DNA of 30,164 nt from Bacillota bacterium (GCA_023436765.1 JAEZHX010000176.1:1-30164), one strand, 5' to 3'. Numbered from the stretch's first letter, positions 1-7,521 are shown. Numbers and translations: made by a program. The notes: a model not told the origin generated them from the letters alone.

Positions 1-116
1 AGGGTCTTATGAAGAATCAGTGTTTGATTGAAACAGAACTAAAGGTCATTGATTGCAGCCTGGATGTTCAACTGACAAATCTGATTTCTGACCTGAAACT
101 TCTGGGAACCCTATAG
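1..116 (+). CDS. fliH: FliH, flagellar export ATPase regulator (3' end only)
   Basis: Partial gene entering from the left edge. Reading in the frame that ends at TAG 114-116 gives a 37-residue tail containing IETELKVIDCSLDVQL. This matches the usual FliH/YscL C-terminus (IETD..xIDaSlDtQL), the part that binds the FliI ATPase N-terminus. FliH is the soluble peripheral-stalk protein that delivers FliI and substrates to the export gate. The next gene being fliI supports the call. In most genomes fliH and fliI touch or overlap; here about 180 bases of non-coding hairpin sequence separate them. The call rests on a short tail plus context, so it is good but not certain. Confidence 0.8.
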   Translation, partial: GLMKNQCLIETELKVIDCSLDVQLTNLISDLKLLGTL

Positions 117-131
117 TTTTTTACGAATTAT

Positions 132-139
132 GCCGATAA
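132..139 (+). promoter_or_regulatory. Candidate sigma-28 (SigD/FliA) -10 element
   Basis: GCCGATAA at 132-139 matches the SigD -10 consensus (GCCGATAT; the last base varies). The -35 (consensus TAAA) is weak: TATA at 112-115, 16 bases upstream, inside the fliH stop region. If used, transcription would start close to 146, at the foot of the first hairpin. The good -10 and the flagellar setting support it; the poor -35 argues against it. Confidence 0.35.
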
Positions 140-145
140 CAATGT

Positions 146-251
146 ATAAGGCAAAAACAGCCTTATCCAATAGAATAAACCTGAAACCAGGTTTATTCAA
201 TAGTATAGCCCAAATAACGGGCTATTCATTAGGAGAACGCAAGCGTTCTCC
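146..251 (+). repeat. Array of four tandem hairpins with conserved spacers
   Basis: Four perfect stems follow one another. HP1: ATAAGGC 146-152 / GCCTTAT 160-166, loop AAAAACA. HP2: AATAAACCTG 174-183 / CAGGTTTATT 188-197, loop AAAC. HP3: ATAGCCC 205-211 / GGGCTAT 219-225, loop AAATAAC. HP4: GGAGAACG 232-239 / CGTTCTCC 244-251, loop CAAG. The spacers CCAATAG, CAATAG(T) and TCATTAG are near-identical, while stem sequences are unrelated but always fully paired. Loops are A-rich. The repeat period is about 28-30 bases. No T-run follows, so these are not ordinary terminators. Confidence 0.75.
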
Positions 252-299
252 GCCATTCTTGACGTTTTACGATGATTGTTAGAAAGCGGGCTGGGTGAG

Positions 300-1601
300 T
301 TGGTCGATTTTGATAAGTACAGGCAGTTACTTGATAAGAGCTATGTGAAAGAAATCGGCAGGGTGTGTAAGATGGTTGGACTGACCATTGAGGCGACCGG
401 GCCGACTTCAAATTTAAATGATGTATGTTATATAACCGGTGATAACCTGAGGACGAAGAAAATCGCAGAGGTAGTTGGGTTTCGCGAGAACCGGGTGTTA
501 TTGATGCCCTACGATGATATGACCGGTGTCGGAATCGGCAGCCTGGTGGAGAATTCAGGAGATTCCTTTAAGGTTCCGGTTGGCGAAGAGCTGTTGGGAA
601 AGACCCTGGATGGCCTGGGATATCCCATGGACGGATCTTCATTTCAGAGTAATCGATATTATCCTTCGGAAGCGGCACCGCCGGATCCGATGACAAGAAA
701 AATCATAGATGAAGTGTTACCACTTGGGGTGAAAGCGGTCGATTCCATGCTGACCGTAGGCAAGGGACAGAGAATAGGCATCTTTGCGGGAAGCGGAGTA
801 GGCAAGAGCACCCTTCTTGGGATGTTTGCGCGTAATACAAGGGCAGATATCAATGTCATAGCTCTGATTGGAGAGCGTGGCAGAGAGGTAAGGGAATTTA
901 TTGAACGGGATTTAGGGGAAGAGGGTATGAAGCGTTCGGTTGTTGTGATCGCGACCTCTGATAAACCCGCTCTGATCCGTAAGAAGGCGGCTAAGACAGC
1001 TACTGCCATTGCAGAATACTTTAGGGACCAGGGGAAGGATGTTCTACTGATGATGGACTCCCTGACCCGTTTTTCCATGGCCCAGAGAGAAATCGGACTG
1101 GCTTCCGGAGAACCTCCTGTATCCAGAGGATATCCGCCAAGCGTATATTCCGAGATGCCAAAGCTTTTAGAACGTGCCGGAAGATCGGATAAGGGTTCTA
1201 TTACCGGGTTATATACTGTCCTGGTGGATGGTGACGATTTCAATGAGCCGATTACCGATACGGCAAGAAGCATTCTGGACGGACATATCATGCTATCCAG
1301 AAAGTTGGGACATAAGAATCATTATCCTGCCATTGATATCCTTCAAAGCATATCCCGTGTCATGAGCTCCATTGTAACCCAAGAGCATAAGATGGCTGCC
1401 GGTAAGCTAAAGAATGTACTGGCAACATATCAGGATGCAGAGGACTTGATCAATATCGGAGCCTATAAGAACGGCTCCAATCAGGATATCGATTATGCAA
1501 TCTCGAAAATCAAGCTGGTAAATTCTTTCCTTCAGCAGGAGGTATACGAAAAACATAGCTTTGATCAGGAGATTCAGATGTTAAAGGAGATCTTTAGCTA
1601 A
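300..1601 (+). CDS. fliI: FliI, flagellum-specific export ATPase
   Basis: Cytoplasmic F1-beta-like ATPase that energises substrate unfolding and export at the base of the flagellum. With the chosen start it is 433 residues, normal for the family. The Walker A motif GSGVGKST is at about 164-171, and the Walker B segment DVLLMMDSLTRF begins near residue 247. A TTG at 300 is chosen because it gives MVDFDKYRQLL, the usual FliI N-terminus just before the first conserved block. A longer reading from TTG 276 (441 residues), directly after an in-frame TGA, is possible. Neither start has a good Shine-Dalgarno sequence, unlike nearly every other gene here. This oddity may be linked to the hairpin array immediately upstream. 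fliJ follows after 2 bases. Confidence 0.95.
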   Translation: MVDFDKYRQLLDKSYVKEIGRVCKMVGLTIEATGPTSNLNDVCYITGDNLRTKKIAEVVGFRENRVLLMPYDDMTGVGIGSLVENSGDSFKVPVGEELLGKTLDGLGYPMDGSSFQSNRYYPSEAAPPDPMTRKIIDEVLPLGVKAVDSMLTVGKGQRIGIFAGSGVGKSTLLGMFARNTRADINVIALIGERGREVREFIERDLGEEGMKRSVVVIATSDKPALIRKKAAKTATAIAEYFRDQGKDVLLMMDSLTRFSMAQREIGLASGEPPVSRGYPPSVYSEMPKLLERAGRSDKGSITGLYTVLVDGDDFNEPITDTARSILDGHIMLSRKLGHKNHYPAIDILQSISRVMSSIVTQEHKMAAGKLKNVLATYQDAEDLINIGAYKNGSNQDIDYAISKIKLVNSFLQQEVYEKHSFDQEIQMLKEIFS

Positions 1602-1603
1602 GC

Positions 1604-2065
1604 ATGAAAAAATTTCGCTATCAGATGGAAAGCCTGCTTCAGGTGAAGCTGAAGCTGGAGGAGCAGGCGAAGATTGCTTACGGCAGTGCAAGACTCCGCC
1701 TGACGAATGAGCAAGAAAGACTACAGGAGCTTAAGCTTAAGAAGGCCTCCTATGTACAGGAGGAACGGACACTCAGAACGGCAAGATTGGATCTGGTAAA
1801 AATTCGCCACACCGCGGAAGCTGTCGAGGTCATGGAGCAGAAAATCAAGCAGCAGATGACCGTAGTGAATAATGCCGAGCAGAGGCTTGAAGTAGCCAGA
1901 ATCAGGCTGAACAATGCCATGGTTGAACGAAAGACACAGGAAAAGCTCAAAGAAAAGGCCTGGCAGAGTTATTTATTGGAGTTTGAAGCAGAAGAAAGAA
2001 AAGAAGTGGATGAGCTGAACAGCTTTCAATACAGTAATCCTGAGCAGAGTGAGGAGGACAGATAA
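1604..2065 (+). CDS. fliJ: FliJ, flagellar export stalk/chaperone protein
   Basis: A 153-residue, highly charged protein rich in Glu, Gln, Lys and Arg with almost no Gly or Pro. It is predicted to be one long antiparallel coiled coil, as in FliJ/YscO. The N-terminus MKKFRYQMESLLQVK is typical of Firmicute FliJ. FliJ sits in the centre of the FliI ring, like the gamma stalk of F1-ATPase, and links it to FlhA. It lies 2 bases after fliI, with AAAGGAG inside the fliI 3' end as a ribosome site. Its stop overlaps the next start by one base (TAATG), so translation is probably coupled. The sequence is poorly conserved, so the call leans on coiled-coil character plus position. Confidence 0.85.
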   Translation: MKKFRYQMESLLQVKLKLEEQAKIAYGSARLRLTNEQERLQELKLKKASYVQEERTLRTARLDLVKIRHTAEAVEVMEQKIKQQMTVVNNAEQRLEVARIRLNNAMVERKTQEKLKEKAWQSYLLEFEAEERKEVDELNSFQYSNPEQSEEDR

Positions 2066-2829
2066 TGGCAAAGGAAAAGGCTGGGGACAAAGAGAAAAAA
2101 GAAGGAAATAAGGTGCTGACCATCCTCATAGCCCTGCTGATTGCCGTCATATGGTTTGCCGTCTTCGGAATATTGATCAAACTGGATGTCGGTGGTTTTG
2201 GCTCCGGCGTCTTGCGACCGATTCTGAAGGATGTACCCTTGATAAATATGATTTTGCCGGATGTATCGGATGAACAGCTGGCAGAGGAGAATGATTATGC
2301 ATACAACTCCTTGCCTGTGGCAGTGGCTAAGATAAAGGAACTGGAGCTTCAGATCGCTGAAATGAACCAGGGCACTGCTGAGGAAGGGAAATCAATAGAG
2401 GAGCTTCAGGCAGAAATTGACCGTCTGAAGGCGTTTGAAGAAAACCAGAAGGCATTTGAGGAGAGACAGAAGGAGTTTGATAAAGAGGTGGTATTTGCTG
2501 AAGCCGCTCCGGATATCGAAGAATATAAGAAATATTATGAAGAAATCAATCCTGCCAATGCTGAGCTGATTTACAGGCAGGTGATAGAACAGCTGCAATA
2601 CTCGGATGCGATACTGGAGAAAGCCAATATCTATAAGAACATGGATCCGGAAGCAGCAGCCGCGATCATGGAGACTATGACGGCGGATGTGGAATCGGTA
2701 GCACAGATGCTCCTGGCGATGAGGCCGAAGGAAAGTGCTGCAATTCTGGCAGAGATGGATGAAGTAGTTGCTGCCAAGATTACAAAGAAGATGCTAGACA
2801 TGGATGCCGAAAAACTAGCAGAAGATTAA
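2065..2829 (+). CDS. motE: MotE-like flagellar protein (COG3334, YlxF-like)
   Basis: A 254-residue protein with a charged cytoplasmic N-tip, one membrane segment at about 17-38, a coiled coil at roughly 75-145, and a C-terminal helical domain at about 190-254. The C-terminal domain has paired repeats (MDPEAAAAIMETM, MRPKESAAILAEMD) like the MgtE N-terminal fold. This is the architecture of MotE (described as a MotC chaperone in rhizobia) and of YlxF, which occupies the same place between fliJ and fliK in B. subtilis. No MotC is expected in Firmicutes, so the molecular role here is open; a periplasm-facing or wall-facing motor or export accessory is an inference. A GAGGAGG ribosome site lies in the fliJ end, and the start overlaps the fliJ stop. 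Confidence 0.75.
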   Translation: MAKEKAGDKEKKEGNKVLTILIALLIAVIWFAVFGILIKLDVGGFGSGVLRPILKDVPLINMILPDVSDEQLAEENDYAYNSLPVAVAKIKELELQIAEMNQGTAEEGKSIEELQAEIDRLKAFEENQKAFEERQKEFDKEVVFAEAAPDIEEYKKYYEEINPANAELIYRQVIEQLQYSDAILEKANIYKNMDPEAAAAIMETMTADVESVAQMLLAMRPKESAAILAEMDEVVAAKITKKMLDMDAEKLAED

Positions 2830-2841
2830 CACCGGTTACTT

Positions 2842-2856
2842 CGGGGTAATCCCCCG
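2842..2856 (+). other. Small GC hairpin between motE and fliK
   Basis: CGGGG (2842-2846) pairs with CCCCG (2852-2856) around a TAATC loop, in the 67-base gap before fliK. No T-run follows. It may be an RNA processing or stability element; the function is unknown. Confidence 0.3.
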
Positions 2857-2896
2857 TTGTAATACATATTTTAATTGAAAGGAGGAAAACAAATCA

Positions 2897-4402
2897 ATGA
2901 TGACGCAGAGCGTTATGACGCAGACTGCGAACTTGTCCCGGACCACGGCTGGCACATCAACCTCTAGGGCGAAACCAAACAATAGCGGCTTTGAGATTTT
3001 CATGGACAGAAATATGATGAATTCGGACAGCACAGACACACAGACCAAGTCAAAGGCTGTTCAGACCAGGGATAATCTGAAGGATACCGGAGTGGCTAAG
3101 AGTAATAAGGCTTACGGGGAAGGCGAACGTAACAAGATCGACGAAGAATCAGCTGACTCGGAGCAGGACAAGACAGTCAAGAAGGAAGAAGCGTCTCAGA
3201 AAGCCCCCACAGAATCAGACCAGTTGAAAGCAACATCGGAGAAAGCGACGGGCTCACAGGCAAGCGAGGGTACGCAGGAGAATACGGCAGAAGACGGAGC
3301 TCTGAACCCCGGTAATGATGAGCTTGAAGCGCAGCTGTTAAGCCTGCTGCAATCCATTCAGCAAGCAGTAGCTGAACTGCTTCAGTTGAAACCGGAGGAA
3401 CTAACGGCAATGCTAAAGGAGCAGGGACTTGATTTATCTGATCTGGCGAATCCGGAATACTTACAGAAGCTTGTCATGGCAAACAATGGCAGCACGGATA
3501 TCATGGATTTTCTGACTGATGGCAATCTGAAAGCAGAATTCGATCAGCTACTAAAACAGGTGGAGACAATTCTTAAGGATGCAGGTCCTGAGCTGACGCC
3601 CGATCAACTGAAGAGTGCACTGGAAAAGCTGATGGAGAGGGTTGAACAGGAGAAATATCTGCAAACTGATGAGGTGGAGAAAACCGGAGTTCAAGAACAG
3701 CACAAGTCGGTTAGGGATGAGCTTTCGGCAGTGAGCGATAGGAATGAGGCCGCAGTAAATGTCAGCCATAGACCTGAAGCAGAGCTCCTGAAGGAGTCAG
3801 GAAATGAAACCGGGGGGAAGCAAACAGCATCGGATCAAGAACGTAGCGAAGTCTTTGACCGGGAAGCAGCAAGCAGGTACGAGACCTTCGTTGATAACCT
3901 AACAAAGACTGTACAGGAAGTGGATGCTGAGCCAATGATGGATTCAAGGATGATCGAGCTAAAGGAGATTGCAGGTCAAATTCTGGAACGGGTCAGGGTA
4001 GTGATGAAACCGGATCAGACCTCGATGGAGATGGTTCTTAATCCGGAGCATCTGGGTAAGGTTAATCTAACCGTGGTTTCCAAGGATGGTTCGATGACAG
4101 CTATGTTCAAGGTAGAGAACGAGCTTGCAAGAGAAGCAATTGAGAGTCAGCTTCAAACCTTAAAGGACACACTGAATTCCCAGGGCATAAAGGTCGAGGC
4201 AATTGAGGTTACAGTTACCGGTTACTCCTTTGGACAGAGCAGGAGCTCGGGTGAGGAAGAGCAGGGTACAGGACAGAGCAAGAATCAAGGACATAAGATT
4301 ACTCTGGAGGAAGCACTTCAATCGGGCGAGCAGCCGGAGGTAGAAGGAGTTACTGCAGACGTCACAGGGTTAAGAGGATCGAATATTGATATGACGGCAT
4401 AA
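2897..4402 (+). CDS. fliK: FliK, hook-length control protein
   Basis: A 501-residue protein. Most of it is a polar, low-complexity ruler segment rich in Gln, Glu, Ser, Lys and Thr. A conserved C-terminal Flg_hook domain lies at about 363-440, with MEMVLNPEHLGKVNLTV followed by a helix (EAIESQLQTLKDTL) and IKVEAIEVTV. FliK is exported, measures hook length, and switches the gate from hook to filament substrates through FlhB. It has a strong AAAGGAGG site before ATG 2897; a second ATG follows at once. It lies between motE and flgD, as in B. subtilis. The long N-terminal part is expected to be poorly conserved; the C-terminal domain carries the call. Confidence 0.93.
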   Translation: MMTQSVMTQTANLSRTTAGTSTSRAKPNNSGFEIFMDRNMMNSDSTDTQTKSKAVQTRDNLKDTGVAKSNKAYGEGERNKIDEESADSEQDKTVKKEEASQKAPTESDQLKATSEKATGSQASEGTQENTAEDGALNPGNDELEAQLLSLLQSIQQAVAELLQLKPEELTAMLKEQGLDLSDLANPEYLQKLVMANNGSTDIMDFLTDGNLKAEFDQLLKQVETILKDAGPELTPDQLKSALEKLMERVEQEKYLQTDEVEKTGVQEQHKSVRDELSAVSDRNEAAVNVSHRPEAELLKESGNETGGKQTASDQERSEVFDREAASRYETFVDNLTKTVQEVDAEPMMDSRMIELKEIAGQILERVRVVMKPDQTSMEMVLNPEHLGKVNLTVVSKDGSMTAMFKVENELAREAIESQLQTLKDTLNSQGIKVEAIEVTVTGYSFGQSRSSGEEEQGTGQSKNQGHKITLEEALQSGEQPEVEGVTADVTGLRGSNIDMTA

Positions 4403-4433
4403 TCATACGGAATATAGGAGAAAGGAGGAAACT

Positions 4434-5240
4434 ATGAGCGATTTGATACAGACCGTAACAGACGGCGTGATTAATCAATCAAAGAAAAACGCAGTAGACA
4501 AGGGTCCCAATAACGAGCTTGGCAAGGATGCATTCCTGCAGCTTCTGACAACACAGATGAAGTATCAGGATCCCCTAAATCCGAATACGGATACGGAATA
4601 CATAGCACAGCTTGCCACCTTCTCGCAGCTGGAACAGATGCAAAATATCAGCACCATCTCTACAAATTCCCAAGCCTTCGGTTTAGTGGGTAAGGATGTC
4701 ATTGTAAAGACAGAGAACTCGACAGGGAATATAAACTATATTAGTGGTAGGGTGGACTTCGTGAATATGTCAGGCGGAAAAGCGCAGATGTCGATCAATG
4801 GTCAGCTATACCCGGTCGATCAGCTGGACAGTGTCATTGACAGTACCTATATCCTGGAACAGGGACTCCCCGGAATTCTTCAGAAAGCGGAACTTACCTT
4901 TGATTTTGCGGATGCTAAGGATCAAACCTTTGCGGTCAGAGTCGGAGAAGGGGAAACCATAGCAGATGATGTAGCAGTAAAGGTAGGCGAAACGCTTCTT
5001 GATAACACCATGGTCAGCATTAAGGATGGTAAAGCTATCATTAAGAAGGAAGCTCTGGCAGGTCTTAAAAATGGGACTTATAAATTAACGGTAGTCTTCA
5101 ATGATCCTCTGTACACAACCGTCAAGGATAAGATTACATTAACTGTGAAAAATTCCACGGTGACAGAGACAACTACCGATACCGAAACAACGACAGGCAC
5201 AGAGGAAGAGAAAAAAGTAGAGGAGGAGAAAACAGTATGA
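4434..5240 (+). CDS. flgD: FlgD, hook-cap assembly protein
   Basis: A 268-residue protein that forms the cap under which FlgE subunits assemble. The N-terminal signature is clear: GKDAFLQLLTTQMKYQDPLN, then ATFSQLEQM (about residues 26-65). The middle holds the FlgD Ig/tudor-like region. The C-terminus ends in a Thr/Glu/Lys-rich tail (TETTTDTETTTGTEEEKK) that looks disordered. AAAGGAGG at 4421-4428 sets the ATG at 4434. The stop overlaps the next ATG in an ATGA arrangement, implying coupling. The gene sits between fliK and the TIGR02530 gene, the usual Firmicute order. Confidence 0.95.
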   Translation: MSDLIQTVTDGVINQSKKNAVDKGPNNELGKDAFLQLLTTQMKYQDPLNPNTDTEYIAQLATFSQLEQMQNISTISTNSQAFGLVGKDVIVKTENSTGNINYISGRVDFVNMSGGKAQMSINGQLYPVDQLDSVIDSTYILEQGLPGILQKAELTFDFADAKDQTFAVRVGEGETIADDVAVKVGETLLDNTMVSIKDGKAIIKKEALAGLKNGTYKLTVVFNDPLYTTVKDKITLTVKNSTVTETTTDTETTTGTEEEKKVEEEKTV

Positions 5241-5629
5241 GTATTCCCATTAACCAATTTCCCTCCATAGAACAGATGACGGAGCGGCTGAACGCCAATA
5301 AGGGCACGGCTGCAGCAGCGAAACAGATACCGGGAACCCCCTTCAGTGAAATATTACGGGAGAAACAAGCTGAACAGACCGCAGAGCTGAAATTCTCCAA
5401 GCATGCGAATGAACGTTTGGCAAGCAGAAACATCGATCTTACCGACGATCAGTTCAAACGGCTTGAAAACGGGGCTATACTGGCAGGTAAAAAAGGAATT
5501 CAAGAATCACTGGTTATGGTAGACAATATGGCCTTCATCGTCAACATTAAGAACAACACGGTAGTAACTGCGGTGAACGATGGAGAAGAAAAGGTGTTTA
5601 CCAATATTGATGGTGCAGTAATCGTATAA
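5237..5629 (+). CDS. Flagellar operon protein, TIGR02530 family
   Basis: A 130-residue protein of the conserved but functionally undefined TIGR02530 family, found between flgD and flgE in many Clostridia. The recognisable block is HANERLASRNIDLTDDQFKR, followed by QESLVMVDNMAFIVNIKNNT near the C-terminus. The first 50 residues are polar and variable. No signal peptide or membrane segment is seen. Its start overlaps the flgD stop by four bases, so its product is probably needed in proportion to FlgD. A hook-assembly role is inferred from position only. Confidence 0.85.
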   Translation: MSIPINQFPSIEQMTERLNANKGTAAAAKQIPGTPFSEILREKQAEQTAELKFSKHANERLASRNIDLTDDQFKRLENGAILAGKKGIQESLVMVDNMAFIVNIKNNTVVTAVNDGEEKVFTNIDGAVIV

Positions 5630-5653
5630 CAGCCGGACCTTTTGGGGGCTAAG

Positions 5654-5679
5654 GTATCCATGACTGACAGATTGGATAC
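5654..5679 (+). other. Inverted repeat in the flgE leader
   Basis: GTATCCA (5654-5660) pairs perfectly with TGGATAC (5673-5679) around a 12-base loop, in the 86-base gap before flgE. It ends 21 bases upstream of the AGGAGGT ribosome site. There is no T-run. It could stabilise the abundant hook mRNA or bind a regulator; neither is shown. Confidence 0.35.
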
Positions 5680-5715
5680 AGGAGATTACGAGGCACATAT
5701 AGGAGGTCAATCATT

Positions 5716-7155
5716 ATGATGAGATCATTATTCTCTGGTGTTTCCGGTTTAAAGGTACACCAGACAAAGATGGACGTAATAGGTAATAACATTTCAAATG
5801 TGAATACCATCGGATTCAAATCAAGTACAGTAACTTTTTCCGATGTATTTTATCAGACAACCCAGAAAGCATCCGGGCCTAATGCGGCAACCGGAACGAC
5901 CGGACGTAATGCAATGCAGATCGGTCTTGGCTCCAATGTGGCATCTGTTACAGCACAGATTACTGCGTCGGGAGCATCCCAGAGAACCGATAATCCTTTT
6001 GATGTTATGATTGAAGGTGAAGGCTTCTTTATCGTAAATAGCGGCGGTACGAATTACTTTACAAAGGCAGGTTCCTTTTTTGTGGATTCCTACGGAACGT
6101 TGTGTACGGCTTCCGGAGCTTCCGTCATGGGATGGCAGGTAGACCCCAACGATCCGACAAAAACCATAGCGGATGCGGTATCCCCCTTAAGTATAATGTC
6201 TCCGGACAACCTGTATGCCAAACCGGAAGCTACATCAGCTGTATACCTGTCAGGAAATATCGACAGTAAGGATACACAGCTGACCAGCGCTACCGGTAAA
6301 ATGGTGAATATCACCTTCTTCGATAATATGGGTCATAGCTATACCGCGGATTTAAATATTAAGCAGTCCGAAGATGCAACGAATGTTTACAGTGTTGTTG
6401 TCTCGGACATCAAGGATGAGGATGGTGAATCCATCTTCAGAATTAAGAATGTGGACGAGGATGGCAATGTAACCTACGAGCCTTCCTCCATAACAAGGTT
6501 TAATTTTGGTGAAGATGAAGCTCAGGTTACTGTGGACCCTGATACCGGTGAAGTAACCATCACTCCTTCGGAACCAAACTTAATCACCTTCAACGGATCT
6601 ACAGGTGCCTTTGTCAGCGTTGGTGACGGCACTACACCAGCAAAAAGCATCAGCTTTACCATTGATGCAACTCCAAATCCATTCCAGGCAATAGATGTGG
6701 ATTTTTCCAGCCTTACCATGTATTCCTCCAGCGGTTCCTCTTCCTTAGAAGCAACCAAGGGTAACCTGGCAGGTATCGGTGCAGGTAAGCAGGTAGGTAA
6801 TATGACCGGTGTCAGCATTGATGCCTCCGGTAAGATTTACGGTAAGTATGATAATGGCGACAGCAAATTACTTGGACAGATTGCAGTCGCAACCTTCTCC
6901 AACCCGGCAGGCTTGGAAGCAGTGGGTAACAGTATGTTTGCTGCAACACAGAACTCAGGAGACTTTGACGGTATCGGACAGGATCCTACGCAGGGAGGCG
7001 GCAGTCTTACAACGGGTGTTTTAGAGATGTCCAATGTAGACCTATCCCAGCAGTTTACGGATATGATTACGACACAGAGAGGTTTCCAGGCTAACTCCAG
7101 AATTATAACAACATCTGACACCCTGTTGGAAGAATTGATCAATTTAAAGAGATAA
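5716..7155 (+). CDS. flgE: FlgE, flagellar hook protein
   Basis: A 479-residue protein that polymerises into the hook, the universal joint between rod and filament. The N-terminus SLFSGVSGLKVHQTKMDVIG and NNISNVNTIGFKSS is the standard rod/hook D0 region. The C-terminus LSQQFTDMITTQRGFQANSR and TTSDTLLEELINLKR is the matching D0 helix. The central part (about 150-370) is the variable surface domain. The presence of this large D1/D2 region and its place after flgD favour FlgE over FlgG/FlgF; older Bacillus annotation calls the equivalent gene flgG. AGGAGGT at 5701-5707 is well placed for ATG 5716. Two hairpins, one terminator-like, follow it. Confidence 0.95.
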   Translation: MMRSLFSGVSGLKVHQTKMDVIGNNISNVNTIGFKSSTVTFSDVFYQTTQKASGPNAATGTTGRNAMQIGLGSNVASVTAQITASGASQRTDNPFDVMIEGEGFFIVNSGGTNYFTKAGSFFVDSYGTLCTASGASVMGWQVDPNDPTKTIADAVSPLSIMSPDNLYAKPEATSAVYLSGNIDSKDTQLTSATGKMVNITFFDNMGHSYTADLNIKQSEDATNVYSVVVSDIKDEDGESIFRIKNVDEDGNVTYEPSSITRFNFGEDEAQVTVDPDTGEVTITPSEPNLITFNGSTGAFVSVGDGTTPAKSISFTIDATPNPFQAIDVDFSSLTMYSSSGSSSLEATKGNLAGIGAGKQVGNMTGVSIDASGKIYGKYDNGDSKLLGQIAVATFSNPAGLEAVGNSMFAATQNSGDFDGIGQDPTQGGGSLTTGVLEMSNVDLSQQFTDMITTQRGFQANSRIITTSDTLLEELINLKR

Positions 7156-7161
7156 CCTAGG

Positions 7162-7199
7162 GCTGATGTATGAATAATTAAATATTCAAATCCGTCAGC
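7162..7199 (+). other. Interrupted hairpin after flgE
   Basis: GCTGATG (7162-7168) pairs with CGTCAGC (7193-7199) with one G-U pair. Inside it GAATA (7172-7176) pairs with TATTC (7183-7187). It begins a few bases after the flgE stop and precedes the terminator-like hairpin at 7234-7258. It may protect the flgE mRNA 3' end. Confidence 0.35.
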
Positions 7200-7233
7200 T
7201 GCACAGACGTTTTTGAAACAGTTATATTTGATG

Positions 7234-7265
7234 GGGTGGCAGCTTAATACTGCCACCCTGTTTTC
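7234..7265 (+). terminator. Intrinsic-terminator-like hairpin between flgE and flbD
   Basis: GGGTGGCAG (7234-7242) and CTGCCACCC (7250-7258) form a perfect 9-bp GC-rich stem with a CTTAATA loop, followed by TGTTTTCTC. Stem strength is that of a rho-independent terminator; the T-run is short (TGTTTT), so read-through is likely. It would leave more hook mRNA than downstream motor mRNA. Confidence 0.6.
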
Positions 7266-7290
7266 TCGTTCAGGAGAAAGGGGAGAAGCC

Positions 7291-7482
7291 ATGATAGAAG
7301 TTACCAGATTGAATGGGAAGATGCTGACAATCAATGCGGAGATGATTGAACGGGTGGAGGAGTCACCGGATACCGTCATTACATTGACAAATGGAAATAA
7401 GTTAATTGTAAAAGAAAGTAGACAAGAGATTAAAAATCTTGTAATATTATACAAAAAAGAAATATTTTCTAGAGAATTATAG
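7291..7482 (+). CDS. swrD: FlbD/SwrD family flagellar protein
   Basis: A 63-residue protein, the typical size of the FlbD/SwrD (YlzI) family (PF06289). It begins MIEVTRLNGKMLTINAEMIE and contains the conserved TLTNGNKLIVKE block. In B. subtilis SwrD lies directly after the hook gene and raises motor power, needed for swarming. Here the next genes are motA and motB, which fits a link to torque. ATG 7291 is chosen over longer upstream TTG readings because GGAGAAAGGGGAG precedes it and the upstream reading would run through the terminator hairpin. The C-terminus is lysine-rich and without a membrane segment. Confidence 0.85.
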   Translation: MIEVTRLNGKMLTINAEMIERVEESPDTVITLTNGNKLIVKESRQEIKNLVILYKKEIFSREL

Positions 7483-7521
7483 GAGATTTAGATAAAATTT
7501 CAAGGATGGAAGGTGACAGTC

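Larger units (their letters stand above)
119..272. repeat. 8-bp direct repeat TTTTACGA flanking the hairpin array
   Basis: TTTTACGA occurs at 119-126 and again at 265-272, bracketing the four-hairpin array between fliH and fliI. Bases just outside the pair differ, so the repeat is exactly 8 bp. This could be a target-site duplication left by insertion of a small non-autonomous element of about 138 bp (127-264). No clear terminal inverted repeats are visible at its ends, so insertion is an inference. Confidence 0.45.

Noticed and set aside
146..251. CRISPR-like array
   Set aside because: The constant parts are only 6-7 bases and the variable parts are self-complementary hairpins, not unique spacers; no cas gene is present.
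259..287. TTGACG upstream of fliI as a -35 element
   Set aside because: Nothing like TATAAT follows at 16-18 bases (GAAAGC there).
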